DNA from: Plasmodium malariae
Taxonomy: Eukaryota > Apicomplexa > Aconoidasida > Haemosporida > Plasmodiidae
Direction: 5' to 3'
Length of the DNA stretch: 64,000 nucleotides
Assembly: GCF_900090045.1 (NCBI RefSeq)
Contig: NC_041787.1
Coordinates: forward strand, 1-64,000
Below, in pieces: positions 12,457 to 26,153 of this stretch. The position numbers and the translations under genes are program-made. Each line of letters starts with the position of its first letter. The first letter of the stretch is position 1. The notes under the pieces are model-generated. The model was not told the DNA's origin and searched no databases. It saw nothing but the letters and a program-made list of their open reading frames with translations.

Positions 12457-15400
12457 TTATATAATGAACAGTAATTATAAGGGAATTAATACAGCAATAT
12501 TTTACAAAGTATAGAAAGTAACAAATATAAGCTGTCGTATGAATTATTAAAGCATTAAATATGTAAACGTTTATTTCAAAGTCCAGTCTTTTTATGTATT
12601 ATTTATTAAATAACATATCCGTACAAATATTTATTAATAGTTATTTTAAAAGAATATTATTATTCCTTATGGTTTCCATTTTTAAAATTGTAATTAAGTA
12701 GATGTTATACAAAATAGAACAACAATTAGAAGTTTCAGCATTTAATTATTAATACATTAAAAATAATATGACTTAATAATATATCATATATATTTAATAA
12801 TAATTCGTAAATCTAAAAATTTTGTTTGTGTTAATATATCTTTTAATGCTTATATAATAATCGCTTGATATAATATAGAAAATATAAGGTAAATTAATAT
12901 TAATATATAGAATAAAATAAAAAATTTATTGATATAATGAATTATAAAAAATAAAATTAAAGGAAATATTTTGCAGATTGTTCATCTATACATATACAGG
13001 AAAACAAATTTATATATCTATTATAGCAAATATTAATTTTAATAATAATAATTATAAGTATATACATATATAAGAGTACTTATAATTGTTCGTCAGTTTT
13101 AAGTTTATTTTTTATATATAAGTTAATTTTTTTTTTTTTGGATACACATCTTTCCTATGTTATAATTATATTGAACCTTTCTTATGAGCAATTATTTTTT
13201 AATTACGTTATATTCCCCTTTAATTGCATTTAAGTGTATATGTAGGTGTTATAATTATGTATGTACTAACTCCATAAATATGAAAGTTATATTACGAAAT
13301 AGAATTTATTTATAAAAATATTATAATAGTATATAATATACAATTTTATAAATATACACCAGAGTGGAATATAATCATATATTATTTTTTTTCGTTAATT
13401 CAATATATAAGAGTTTATATTTCATTTGAATTATCTCCTTATTACCCCTCTATAATATTCGTTTGATATATTACATTTGTACATATTACATATTTGAACT
13501 ATTAAGTTAGAATTTATAAGTTTTCTAATTATAAATGCGATTGTTCAAAAGAATATATTATTAAATTTGATAATGGTTAAAAATAAATACTTTAATAATT
13601 ATAAAAAAAGTTATAATAAAGTATAATAATAATTATGAATTTCCAAAAAGTTTTTGTTGGATTTCTATATTTAATTCATTATGTTTTTTTTTTCATATAT
13701 TTATCAAATGGATATTTTCTTTATTTTCTCCTTTTCTTAATAATTTTTTAATGAACTGAAATATATCCGTTAATTAAACATGGATGAATATATTATTATA
13801 TATACTATATTTGCAAATAGAAACAAAGAAAAAAAGGAATAAATTAAATATATTTAGAATAAATTTTATAATTATTATAACAATTCATTCTATTTTCATG
13901 GCATTCACACTAATTTGTTTAATACTATATATTCCATGGAATTGTTAAAATACCTTATAAACTCTTTATTATGATTAATAAATTATTCAATTTTTAAAAT
14001 AGAACATACACAAATCAGAAGTCATTTATTCTAATAATACCACATTTGCATTATTTCGATTTTCATGAATATTTTTTTTTCTCATTAATTGTTCGTTCTT
14101 TTTATTTTATTATGTATTTTTTCCTATAAAAAATATGTGTTTGTTTCATTATATGACTATTAAAATTATGTTCCATTATGTTAATTATATTTTATTTATT
14201 AATACGAATTCATTTATATATAAATACTTATGTCAATTTTTTTTTTTTTTCATTTTATTTGTTAAAAAATCTATTTAAAAAATTTACTAATATTATATTT
14301 AATATATATATGAATGTATTCAGTTTCCGTATTTAATATACTTTTATTGGTTTTATATTACAAAAACTATAAGCAACCTTATTTTAATTGTAATTTGATA
14401 TGTCATATTAGGGAAATACCATGGTAAATTTACCTTATGTTTTAATATAACAACAAATTTGGAGAATTAATATAGTAATAGTTCTTATAATACTGAAAAA
14501 TGAATTATGATTTGATTAAATTAATAATGAATCGATTTCTTAACACTTAAAATATATTATGCATGCTCTTTTAACCGTTTTTTTCTGTTAGATTAAATAA
14601 AATTAAAGTGAAATCAGGTAGTTTATATTGTTTATAGAGTTAAATAAATGTTTTTTTATTAATTATTATAAAATGTTCCTTTTCCTTATTTTGGTAATAG
14701 TCTTTGTACAATGTTAAAATAAATATTTACATTATTAAACAAATTGCTTATATTTTTATATGAAAATATTATAATTATATATCTCATTATTTTGTAATAT
14801 ATATTTATTTTTAAGAGAAATTTTAAATTTGTATTTCATTTTTATTTCTATTTCTTTTAGAAATGTTTAAAGATATATATTAACCATATTAATAAGATAA
14901 TAATTTTTTAAGGGAAAAGCAATGTGCATTAACAAGATATGTAAATTTAAATATAATGAACACTATTATATAAAAATTTTGTTTTTTTTATATTTAGATA
15001 AATATATAAATACTATTATTTAAATGTAATTTAGAGATTAAATAAAACAATAATATATTAGTTTTTAAGTATATTTTTTTTATTAATTTATTCATATTTA
15101 TGAAAAATAAAACGTTTGTTCAATTTGTATAAATAGTTCCATATATTCAAATACATAACATTAAAATATGTATCCCCTTATTAGATTTATAGTGTCTAAA
15201 AGAAAGATCACTTTATATTATTATTAATAAATGTATTATATTTTTATATTTAATTCATGTTTATTTTATTTATGTTCTCTGCAAAAACTGAAATATTTTG
15301 TTTTGCTTGGGTTTATGGAATTGACTACTATTTAATAATTAAGTAAGTACAAGTGTATTATTTTTTTATTGTAAATATTATTATGGATTTATTAAAAGTA

Positions 15401-15779
15401 TGATTCAATATATAGTATGAAGAAATACACTCTATATAGAAAACTAATTCATATAACTGATACATGAAATGAATACTTTTATGTTTTTTCGTTTATATTT
15501 ATTAAGTTCTATTCTTTTTTCTTCACGCAATAACAATGTATTTGTTATGTATTTATATATTTTATACATAATTTAATAAAAAATTCATATGCTTCCTTGT
15601 TATCCATTTTAACATTTCTTTAATATTGTTCCTTTTATGTATATAAAATAATTTAATAACTTTTTATATATTAAATGTAAAATATTTAGATATGTTTTTC
15701 GTATCTTCTTTATTTCGTTTTTAATTTTACTTTCTTTCGTTGAGATAGAATTACAAATAGAATTATATTTATATAAATG
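12457..15779. other. Gene-free AT-rich DNA
   Basis: No gene or family motif visible. Minus-strand DNA at about 15610-15780 contains an open K/I/N-rich stretch (KESKIKNEIKKIRKTYLN) directly after the apparent pir C-terminal exon. It could be read-through of that pseudogene or chance. Confidence 0.5.
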
Positions 15780-17675
15780 CTAATTGTTTTGCTCTAATTC
15801 GCTTGATATTCTATGTGACATTAAATCTGAGATTACTGTGTTTTCCTATTAACTCTAAGAATTTTTCTACCTTTCGAATGTTTATGTTCCATTTTGTTGT
15901 AGATTCTATTGAGTAAACATACTTATTTTTTATATTTGCACTGATTTTTTTTTTTTGTACTGTTTCCTTTTATGTATTTTGGACCCAAAAAAAGAAAACT
16001 AATATGTAAAGGAGATATATAAATATATATTATACATTTACTATGGAATTACAAGTTCTTAGGAAGAAAGTCTATATACAGGAAAGTGAATAATTTATAA
16101 TTTTATATAAAAATCTTTATTACTCTATAAAAAAGGAAAAAAATAGTAATTATTCTCATTATGGAAAAAACTGAGATGATGACACGAAAATATTGGAATT
16201 TATTATTCCAGTTGAATATTGTTATATATTATTAAAATTATGTTTTTTTGTACGCAAAATGATATTAATTTATCTTAAACCCTTATAAATCCTTGTTTCC
16301 ATTGTGCTTTGTGATTTTTTGTGTTCTCTATATCTTTATGTAAGAATGATTTGATATATTTTGGATAAAAATACTTAAATATTATATTGGATACCCCTTT
16401 CACAGATGTACCAAAATGTATTAGGTTTTGAATTTTCGATATACCGTTATCCTCTGATGTAGAATTACCACAATTATTTATTATTCCATTAATTTCTTTC
16501 GATTTTTCTTTTTTGAAACTTTAGGAGACCACGAATTATTTACTTTTATTTCAGGATTTTTTAACTGTTTTGTCTGAAGTTTAGTTTCAGTTCTTCACTA
16601 AAATTCTTTTTATGAAGAAGTTCTACCTTCTGCTTGAGGATTCTTGGAATCTTATCTTTTTTGCATATTTGTAGGTGGAATAATGTATTCAATATTTTGT
16701 GAAACTGTTAGACCTTTATTATATAATATGCATGTGTAATGTTTATCTTTAAAATGATAATACATATAACACCTATGATATTCAATTAATGTTCTAAATT
16801 TTGAACCTACATTCATTGGAAACTATGAGTTTACACTATTTTCGCATGTACCTATGTCTTTTGATTATATTGCATATATTGCAACTTGACTATTTAAGTA
16901 AACTAAAAGTTCAAATGGATCATATTTTTTATCTCAATTAAAATAATTTTCACAGAGTTCATAATTAGAATAACAGCATTCTTCGTCACTTTTTTTTTTC
17001 TTTAATATAAAATTTACTAATATATTTAACGTTATCAGTATATTTGTTACCCCTAGTTTTATCAGATTTAACGGTACTATCTATTTTAATATAATTACAA
17101 AAATATTAATACAAACATTTTTGTTCTTGCCATTAAACTCGATAATCTTCGAAAGTATGATATCATGTATATTTAGTTGCCTTTAAATTAATAAGAAACT
17201 GTAAATCATTAAGTTTTTAATTAATTACATTTACATCAGTATTTACTAATTTAGTACTGTTGATTTCCTTGAATGCATAATATAACCAGTATATAAGAAA
17301 TAAATATTGAATTTTAACTTTTTCTTTTTCTTCTGTTGTAATTTTTATTTTAATTTCTTAAAAATTTTGTGCATAGTGTCTTAACATCTTTCCCGTAGCT
17401 TTCTAATACATTACAATCACTGTAATAACTACTTAAATGTTCATTCTTATTAAACTCGACATATATTTTATATGAAGGTAGCTCCTTTAAATTTTGTTTC
17501 TGAAAATTTGGAACACAAAATTAACATTAAAAATATTTAAATTTTTCCTTTCAAAAATGAATTTATAATAACAGTAAAAAGTAGTATATCATATTCAAAG
17601 AATAAACAATTATTTGTTTTAATAATAAATAAGAATATACTTCTTCATCTGATGAAACAATATTTTCTAATCCAT
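15780..17675 (-). pseudogene. pir: pir family pseudogene (three-exon outline)
   Basis: Read on the minus strand, exon 1 (17675-17641) is a short start-codon exon giving roughly ENIVSSDEE, with a one-base problem after ATG-Asp. An intron of about 140 bases follows, and exon 2 begins at 17499 after tttcag. Exon 2 opens with LKELPSYKIYVEFNKNE, the typical PIR start, then a Cys-containing helical region (SDCNVLESYGKDVKTLCTKF) and the Trp/Tyr-rich IYWLYYAFKEIN motif. Later pieces include SDEECCYSNYELCENYF and KYDPFELL. A likely C-terminal exon lies at about 15790-15900, with a basic GRK segment and SELEQNN. Numerous in-frame stops and several frameshifts inactivate it, and the transmembrane segment is not clearly recognisable. 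Intact PIR proteins are variant antigens exported to or exposed on infected red cells. Family call is strong; outer limits are approximate. Confidence 0.75.
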
Positions 17676-20600
17676 AATAATACACATTTATCAAATTAAA
17701 TAGTATAGTTTCTGTGTAAATTCTTCGATACATAAAAAATTAATGCATATAATACATCCATATGTCATATGTTTCTTTATATGAATACTAAAAAAAACGT
17801 AAATATGTATTATTTAGTACTTTTTTGGAATTTTAAAATAAGTTATCATGAATCTATTAATATATAACAAAAAAAAAAAAAAAAAATTTCTCCTAAATAA
17901 AATATCGATATAACAATGTAATATTATAAGTAAAATGTTCCATCATACGGGAAATTATACTTGTTCTAATTGTTAACATATAATTTCTGTATAAATGTTA
18001 ACAAAAGTTATATAATTATATAGAAAAATTATTTTTTTCTATGCATAAATATGAATAGTATTTTATATTTATTTATTAATATAACTATTTCACTTTTTTA
18101 ATAATTTTTATAAATAAATGCTTTTACTCATGAAAATTATATTCATTTTTAATTATAAACAACTGTTTAGTGCTTAAATGCATATTTATATACTCTTCTT
18201 TATTCATTATATTTTTTATTTATAATTGTTCTTTTTTTTATTTCCTTTATATATTTATTACGTATATATTTATCGTAAAAATATAATATTTTATTTTTAC
18301 TGCTGATCTCTAGAATTCTATGCATCTTTGGGTATATTTGATTTATTATTATAATGTATATATAAAAAAATAAAAACATTAATTATATATGTAATAGTTA
18401 ACATATATGTAATTAAGTAGCAAAGATTAAAATTATTGATACATTATGTACCTTTTTAAAGATGCTGATATTTATTTTTATATATAATATTTTCCTGCCA
18501 TAACATATATTCTTTTTAATGAATAACCTTTAAAATTGAAATTATTTTATACCTATACTTTTGAATTATATTGCAAAGAGAAGTTATTTAACAGACTGTA
18601 CTAAACATTGTATTATTTTTACAATATTTTATACGTTTTTTTGGTTGTTATACACATCATTTAATTTTTTTAAGTGAATTATATTATCACCCTATTTTTA
18701 TTGTGTTTTTCCAAGAAAATTATGTGCTTTTTTTTAATGTTTCACAAAATAAATAATTAAGTTATTTTATTTCTTGGTATTATTATGATTATTTTTAGCT
18801 ATTTAATTATATTTACGATTTGCATAATTTTTATTAAATCTTACAAGTACACACGAATTATGTTACAGTAAAATAAATTCTTAGTGGCATCGATGAAATA
18901 CATTTATTGCAAAGTTGTTCTAATATTTTTTCTATTATAGTCTTTTTTAAATTTTCTCTTAAATTCTCAGTTTTACATAATAATAATACTTTATTCCTTT
19001 TTATGTATAAATTATAAATAAAATGTATTCATTCTATATATATTTTTGTTCTTAATAATCATTATTTCTTTTCATTTCCAATAATTTCCAATGTACTACC
19101 AAAAAGTTTTTAATTTAGAGAAACTTTGTCCTGTAAATTAACATTAAATATATAAAAGGATTTAAAATTTCTATTACAAAGATACATTTACAAATAGAGT
19201 AAAACTGTTCTTTGTTAATTTAATTTTTTTTTTTAAATTATATATTATTATTTTTAGATATTAATATTAAGTAGAAGAAAGAAGGAAGAAATATTTGGGA
19301 ATATATAATTGAAAATTGCGGTAATAAAATTTTTTATAATAAATAATAGTAATTCCCAATAAAAGTAATATAAATGTTATAAATGCAACTTTATTGTAAA
19401 ACATACATTATACAAAATTAAATATTTATATTATCAATATAAATTACAAGAATGTTCTTATTTAATACCAAATATTAAAATAGTTATTTTTTTGGTGACA
19501 AATTTATTGTTTTCGAAGGAATTACTATTGATATAACTTAGAGTATTTATTTTATACCATATAATTAATTATATTGTACATATATTGTGTACGAATAAAT
19601 AATAATAATAATCTATTAAATAATATATATTATATTTTTTTTATTGTAATACAATATAGTGTAATATGTTATGTATGGTTTTACTTTAAATTAAATAAAA
19701 ATAGAAGATAAAAATATTTTTTTTACAGAAATATTTTTATGGTTCTAAAATGTAAACTATTATTCAAGTATAGTCGTTTTTAATTATTTGTAATGATAAA
19801 TAATTTTTATATAATAAAAAGAAAAACAGTAACTATTTATCGATCATTATTTTTATAAATTTATAGTATTTTTCATCAAAATTATTTAAATTTTAAAAAA
19901 ATATATTTAATTAAAGAAAATAAAAAAGAGTATTTTTATAAACACTAAAACAAAATATATATAATAATTAGAATTGTTTTATACTTGAACAATGTAACTA
20001 TCATATGTACAAGAAGCATTAAATAAATGTAAGCAACATCTTTTAAATTTCAGAAAGATTATATAATAAATATTTTAGTATAAATTACATTTTACATCAG
20101 TTATGGTAATGTACTTTGTTTTATTATACATCTTTAATAATATTATTATTTGTAGGGTTTAAAAATTAATATAAAAAAAACAATTAAATTGTTTTATAAT
20201 GTTAAATATTATATTGATTATAATATATAAAATATTAATTTTATTAATTTGAATATTAGAAATGTTTATCTTTGTGATATTCATGATATTATAATTATTA
20301 TCATGCTCAAGTATAATTAGATAACGGTTTTTATAAATATATAATTACATAGTTTTATATTTTAACATTATAAATTTGGAAATGTGCTAACATACTATCT
20401 TCTTTTATTTCCTGATTATATATATTCTAAATAACTAAAATATCTATACTATTACATTTAATTCACACATATTATAATAGAGTGGAACAAATATAAAAAA
20501 GAATTGGTAAATGTTAAATATTTATTAGAAAAAAATTATTAATAAATTATTATGTTTATGTTAGGCAGTATCCCGAATATATTTAAAAAATTATTTTAAA

Positions 20601-20859
20601 AAATAATTTTTTTATTTGTGAAACTAGTTCTTTTTAATTTTTATTAATATGTTATAGGGCAATTAATTCAAAACATATAAAAATTTAATTAATTAGGGAA
20701 ACCTTATTAAAAAGAAAAATATTGTAAAGTTTTCAATAATTAAGGAAATAATATGAGATATGTTAAAATTCACTCTAAGAAATCTGTAAAAATTTTAAAA
20801 GAAATAATTGAAATAAAGAATGTTGAATAATGTAGTATAAGAAGTTAACACTTCACGTG
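17676..20859. other. Gene-free AT-rich DNA
   Basis: About 3.2 kb between oppositely oriented gene remnants. Nothing recognisable beyond A/T runs. It should contain the upstream regions of the minus-strand pir remnant (left edge) and possibly of the plus-strand remnant to the right. Confidence 0.5.
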
Positions 20860-21963
20860 CTTATGGAATAATATTAGAACTTATTTTGAGATTCATGATC
20901 GCATGAATGATATTAATAAACTTTATATTATAAAAAATAATATTTATATAGGGAAACTGTATCGGTGGTCGTATTATTATTTGAATAATTTAAATTTAAT
21001 ACAAGCATAAATTGTTTTTCATAACAACTTTTTAAAAAATATAGAAGTATTAATAGTAAAAATATGTTTCATGAACATAATGATAATTAGTTCAAATATC
21101 GTGAATACAATGGTACACTATACCAAAAGAACATATTTAGTAAAGAACATTATTGATACCTTTCTATAATTCTAAGAATTACTATTTTAATTGTGATAAT
21201 ATATATATATCAAAAAAATTAATCATCAAACTAAACTGTTAAGATGAGTTATCCTTTGAAAAATCAATATATCTAATTGGATCTAAAATATATGAACAAG
21301 AGAAGTGTAAAGATTTAGAATCAGTTGATATTGATGAAGATTATTTAATATTTTGTAGTAAATATAAGAGTATAGGTATAATTGAGAGAACAGATGTTTG
21401 AATCACAAAATATACTTAAATAGTTTCTAAATCTTCCAAACGCCTTGATTTATTTTCTCATTCTACAACCACTATAGGATTAGCGACGAAACAGTTGTTT
21501 GCACATAATCTTTCATGAATACAGAACATAAAAATAGTACTTATACTTTCAATAATAATAAAAAATTTTACTTATACAATATCTAAATGTCTTTTACTAA
21601 TTCATATTTGCATGTAAAAGAAAAAAATGAAAAATTAGTAGAGTTTATGCATATAGCAGCAGGAGTTGTAATTCCAAACCTGAAAATTTTGGAGAAAGTA
21701 AAATAGAAAGAGATGAAGAACATGATTATATGAAGATATTAACATCATATATATGTATGATACATTCCACTACAGAAACACAAAATATATATGTATTCCC
21801 CTCTAATGAGTTAGGAAAAGAATATAAGATAACCATAGATGATACATTATTATTTCTTAAAACTATAACAAGGAAGATTAAAATTATACCAGAACATCAA
21901 CTTCTACTTCAACATTCTAAAAGGTTACTCAAATTAAATGTTAAGAAGATTAGTACTCTATAA
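20860..21963 (+). pseudogene. Badly decayed variant-antigen remnant, pir- or STP1-like
   Basis: Plus-strand fragments stand out from background: NNIRTYFEIHDRMNDINKLY, GKLYRWSYYYLNNLNLIQA, EKCKDLESVDIDEDYLIFC followed by SKYKSIGIIER, a Ser/Thr-rich piece (SKSSKRLDLFSHSTTTIGL), and an open 77-codon tail from 21730 to 21963 including TTETQNIYVFPSNELGKEY. The Trp/Tyr cluster and the KC...FCSKYKSI pattern recall PIR cores; the Ser/Thr/Pro-poor tail with its TTETQ phrase recalls the middle part of STP1. The fragments lie in more than one frame with multiple stops. I cannot decide the family; that it is a former coding region on this strand is more secure than its name. Confidence 0.4.
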
Positions 21964-24900
21964 ACTTCTAAAATTTTGAGCTTTTCCTTCGTATCTCGTT
22001 TAACTGTTAGAATAATTTATACTCTTTTTAATTATTATATAGTTAACATAATTTTTATTTTAATATATAAATACTACATAACGATATATCTATATATTAA
22101 TAAAATTAAAAACGTATAAACCAAAACTGAATACTTTATAAAATTTTCATTTTATTATTACGTATTTCATTTATGGCATTTTGCTATTTGGATGCACATA
22201 AAAATAATATAGAAAAAAAACCCTTTAAAATAATATTCCTAGGAAGTATATAAAGAAAAGCAAGTGAAATAAGAAAGCTCCGATACATATAGACTTGCAT
22301 AACATACGGACCTATATGCTTTATCTAGTAGAATGAAAATACATATACTAAAAACAAAAAGAAAATGAACTGATTAAATATATTAATAATCAAAATAATA
22401 GGCATGTTGTTCTTTAATCAATTATATTTAATAACAAAAAGTAAAAATCTAAATAAAAAAAATATAAAAAACGAATTAAATTAATATAAAATCAGTATCA
22501 GAAACTTTATTAAATGTGTATTTCATATAAATGTAATAATACAGGAGAACTTGTGAAAGGTAAAATGATTATACTTAGGCTAATTTATGATATTTTATGT
22601 ATTAAAAAAACTTAAATTAAATATGATATCAAAAACTAAAGGTTACCGAATGATATACTACAAATATATCATAATAAAATAATATATTTTATTAAAAAAG
22701 AAAGGAAAGAAATACTTATAATATTATATAAGAAGAAATATTAAACCATATAATATATAAATAGTTATGTATCAAAATATTATGGAATATGAAATTATTT
22801 TTGACAGTAGTATATCTGAAAACAATTATGAATCTAATTATGCTATTTAATAAATATTTTTTTTTTTCGTTTAACTTAACTATTTGACATTTGATTTTTG
22901 GTAATTTAAACGTATTATCTTGTATTATTACATTTTATTTACACTTTTTTTTTTCTTGTTTTGTTTTCTACTGTTTTATTCGTAAAATTTTACTTAATAA
23001 TTTTTTTTTTATTATATAAATGTTTTATAAAACATGTTTATTAATATTTTCAAAGTTACCTTATTACTTCATAATGTCGTTAAACTATTATAAATATAAT
23101 TACCTCACTACGTAAATAATAATATTTCTAATTATTATATACTTTATATTAGTATTTGCTATTTAATACAAAAAGAATATTTATGTTCGCAAAAAGATTC
23201 ACAAATATAATATAAAATTATATTAAGCATAATGTGTAAAGATTAATTATACAATAATCAAAAGGATTATTAATTTACATTATAGATTAAGTCATTAATA
23301 AAATAATTATTCTCTCCAAAACTAAAATATATATATTAATACAAACCCAATTTTCATGGTATAAAATATAATGTAATTAAGAAAACATAAAATCTTATAT
23401 TAATATTTTTATAACACTAATAATTAACTAGGGATGCATATATTCATTTACATATATTAAAAATTATAATTAATTTCCATTTTAATATATTTTTAAAAAA
23501 TTTCTTTTTAAAAAAATTTTAGTAAAATATTAAATAAACTTATATTATTAATATATGATAATACTATATTAAAGAATACTAGTTATTATATATACTCCCT
23601 GAATTAATATATTTCAGTTAAAAAATATTAAAAAAAATGTAAGAATAATTATAGAACGTTTTTTTGGATTCTCTTTAAAACTTATTATAATAAGGTTTTC
23701 AAGTTATTACTTGGTATAACTTATATAAATGAAATAATAATGGATATTCAAAAATGGTTCAGTATAAGAAAAAACAAATTAAAGTATTATATTGATATAT
23801 ATATAATTGATGTATGTATATTTTTGTATTCGATATATAGCTTGCGGATGAAATAAATTCATTCCCCATTAAATTTACATGAATATTTTTTTATGTAGAA
23901 TAGTTCAAAATTTTTTTTTTTATTCTTAACTTAACCTTACCAAAATAGTGAATTTTTGAAGTTTTCTAAAATAATTTTATTCCAAATAAACTAAAAGTAA
24001 AACTGATTTTATTTATGTATATACAACACGAGTTATTTTTCCTAACATATATATTACATTTTTACCTATGTAAAGTAGAATAAAATATAATTTCATTTTT
24101 CCAGAAGAATATTACAGAGAGCAGCACATCTATTTGTTTTAATAACTTAATAAATGAAATTGTTTATATTGAACAACTATAAATTATAATATATTTTTAT
24201 TATCAAACACAATTTATATATTATTTATTACTTTTAAAAATTTATAATATTTTTCATTTAATATCTATAATTTTAAAATTCTAACGCCCGTTGATAAAAA
24301 TATCATAAAATACATTATTCATTATTTTAACTACTAAAGCGAAGTAAATGTAATATATAAAACATATGTCTCAACGTTCGAATCTATTTCTTTACAATAA
24401 AAAATATTAAATATATATATGTATTTATATGAAGACGATTTTTTAAAAATGAATAATTATAATTTAATGAATACATTAATATAAATTGAGGTATATATAC
24501 GGGTAATTTAAATTAAAATCTTTTTTTTTTAAGTATCCTTAAAAGAAATATTTAGCAATTTTATAAATTTAAATTTTACTCGATAATAAATTTCCATGTA
24601 ATATTATATTTATTATGTGTACTATAATATTAATGTTCATTTTATTTCTTTAAAACTTGAGAGTATTAATTTTATGCTGTAGTTATATTATTATAATTAT
24701 ATATTCGACAAGTTGTAATTGAATAATCATACTCACTAATAAATATTTATGCACTTTCTATAATTAATATAAATTATAAATAATATATCAATATTTTACG
24801 TTCTATAATTCTATACATGTTATTAATATGCACATAAAACTGATCATTTAATTTAATTGAAATAAGTCAAATAGAAAGAGTACTTCAGTAGGCTTTGTTT

Positions 24901-25042
24901 TGGTCCATTTTTTATATTTATTAAAATAATTAATAATTATTTGTTTTAACACTTTCTACTTCCTCAAATATGAAATATTTATTTTTGATAAAAGAAAAAA
25001 TTTAAATATATATATAGTTCATTTCTTGTGATTAATTTTTAG
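21964..25042. other. Gene-free AT-rich DNA
   Basis: No supported gene. Exon 1 and the promoter of the following pir pseudogene should lie at the right-hand end, but I could not identify exon 1 with confidence. Confidence 0.5.
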
Positions 25043-26153
25043 GAATATATAATAAAAAAGTTACCCAATTATAATAGATTTGATGAATTTAACAAAAGTT
25101 ATTCTACAGCATCAAATGATAATTTCTGTAAATAATTACGTAAGTCCAAAATCCAATGTGGAGATGTAAAATAATTTTGTGGGGCGATTGTAAATAAATT
25201 AAATATGTTTGAAAAAAAAAAACTATAGTGAGAGAGAACATAAATATATTTGTTCTTATTTCATTTATTGGTTATGTGATGATATAATCAAAAACTTTAA
25301 AACTATTAGGGAAACTACTTTCGACACATGTTATAAATCTGGACTTAATGGTATTCTTCTTCAAGCGTACGAAGAAATAGTAGGAAGAAGTTGTATATTC
25401 TATTCTAATGACAGTTTTAATGAATGGAAAGAAAAAAAATACCTATATTATTATTATAAAGTATATGATTATATTATAAAGAATAGTTTTTCTAAAAAAG
25501 AAGAAGAAAGGTGCAGTAAATTTCTTGAAAATATAAAAAATTCGTGTGAAAAACATACTAAGAGTTGCTATAAATATTTTTTTCAGAAAGGTAATTATAT
25601 GAATGAATATCCAAAATATTTTATATGTGAAAAAAAATATACTCCGAATCATCTCTTACCTAAATTAAAATATACATATAACTAACCCAGTAGATATCGG
25701 GGAAAATAATTTAAGAATTAACTATTAATAAAAATGTTTTAATTAAAAGTCAAATTTCATTTAAAAGATGAATTAAATGTTTATTAGATGATTCTTTCTA
25801 CAAAGTAACAATATTCGGATTTATAGGACTTGCAAATATTTTTTGCATTATTCCTATTTTATAAAGTAAATAAAAGTTCCATCTTAAAATATAAAATTTG
25901 TTGCACACATCTATGCAATTGATATGACTTAAAAAATATATTGCACAACAAAAATTTTATTCTTTGTATATTTTTATTTTCATTTTAGACTTGTCTCTGC
26001 AGAAGAAATAAAAATAAATATAAATAATGGATCAAAATGGATGCTTAGGAAAATTTGATGATGCAAAACGTAGAAATGTAAATTGAGATGGTACAAAAAT
26101 TAATTTATAATACTATGCTTTATGGAACAGTTCTAATTTCACATGTATTATAA
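25043..26153 (+). pseudogene. pir: pir family pseudogene with well preserved core domain
   Basis: Exon 2 opens at 25043 after a tttttag acceptor with EYIIKKLPNYNRFDEFNK, the PIR N-terminal signature, and soon meets two in-frame TAA codons (25133-25135 and, about 36 bases on, another). A frame change in the A11 run at about 25210-25221 leads into an uninterrupted 158-codon stretch to 25685. This carries the diagnostic YICSYFIYWLCDDIIKNFK, a Cys-rich centre (GRSCIFYSNDSFNEWKEKK, EERCSKFLENIKNSCEKH, KSCYKYFF) and the YFICEKKYTPNHLLPKL motif before the hinge. Another frameshift follows, then a hydrophobic segment (KVTIFGFIGLANIFCIIPI, the expected transmembrane helix) ending at a donor, and a basic C-terminal exon after the acceptor at 25988 (LCRRNKNKYK). 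Only exon 1 is missing from my reading. Intact PIRs are variant infected-cell antigens. Confidence 0.88.

Noticed and set aside
25443..25652. Minus-strand open frame opposite the pir core
   Set aside because: Shadow of the preserved pir reading frame; Phe/Ile/Tyr-rich with no motif.
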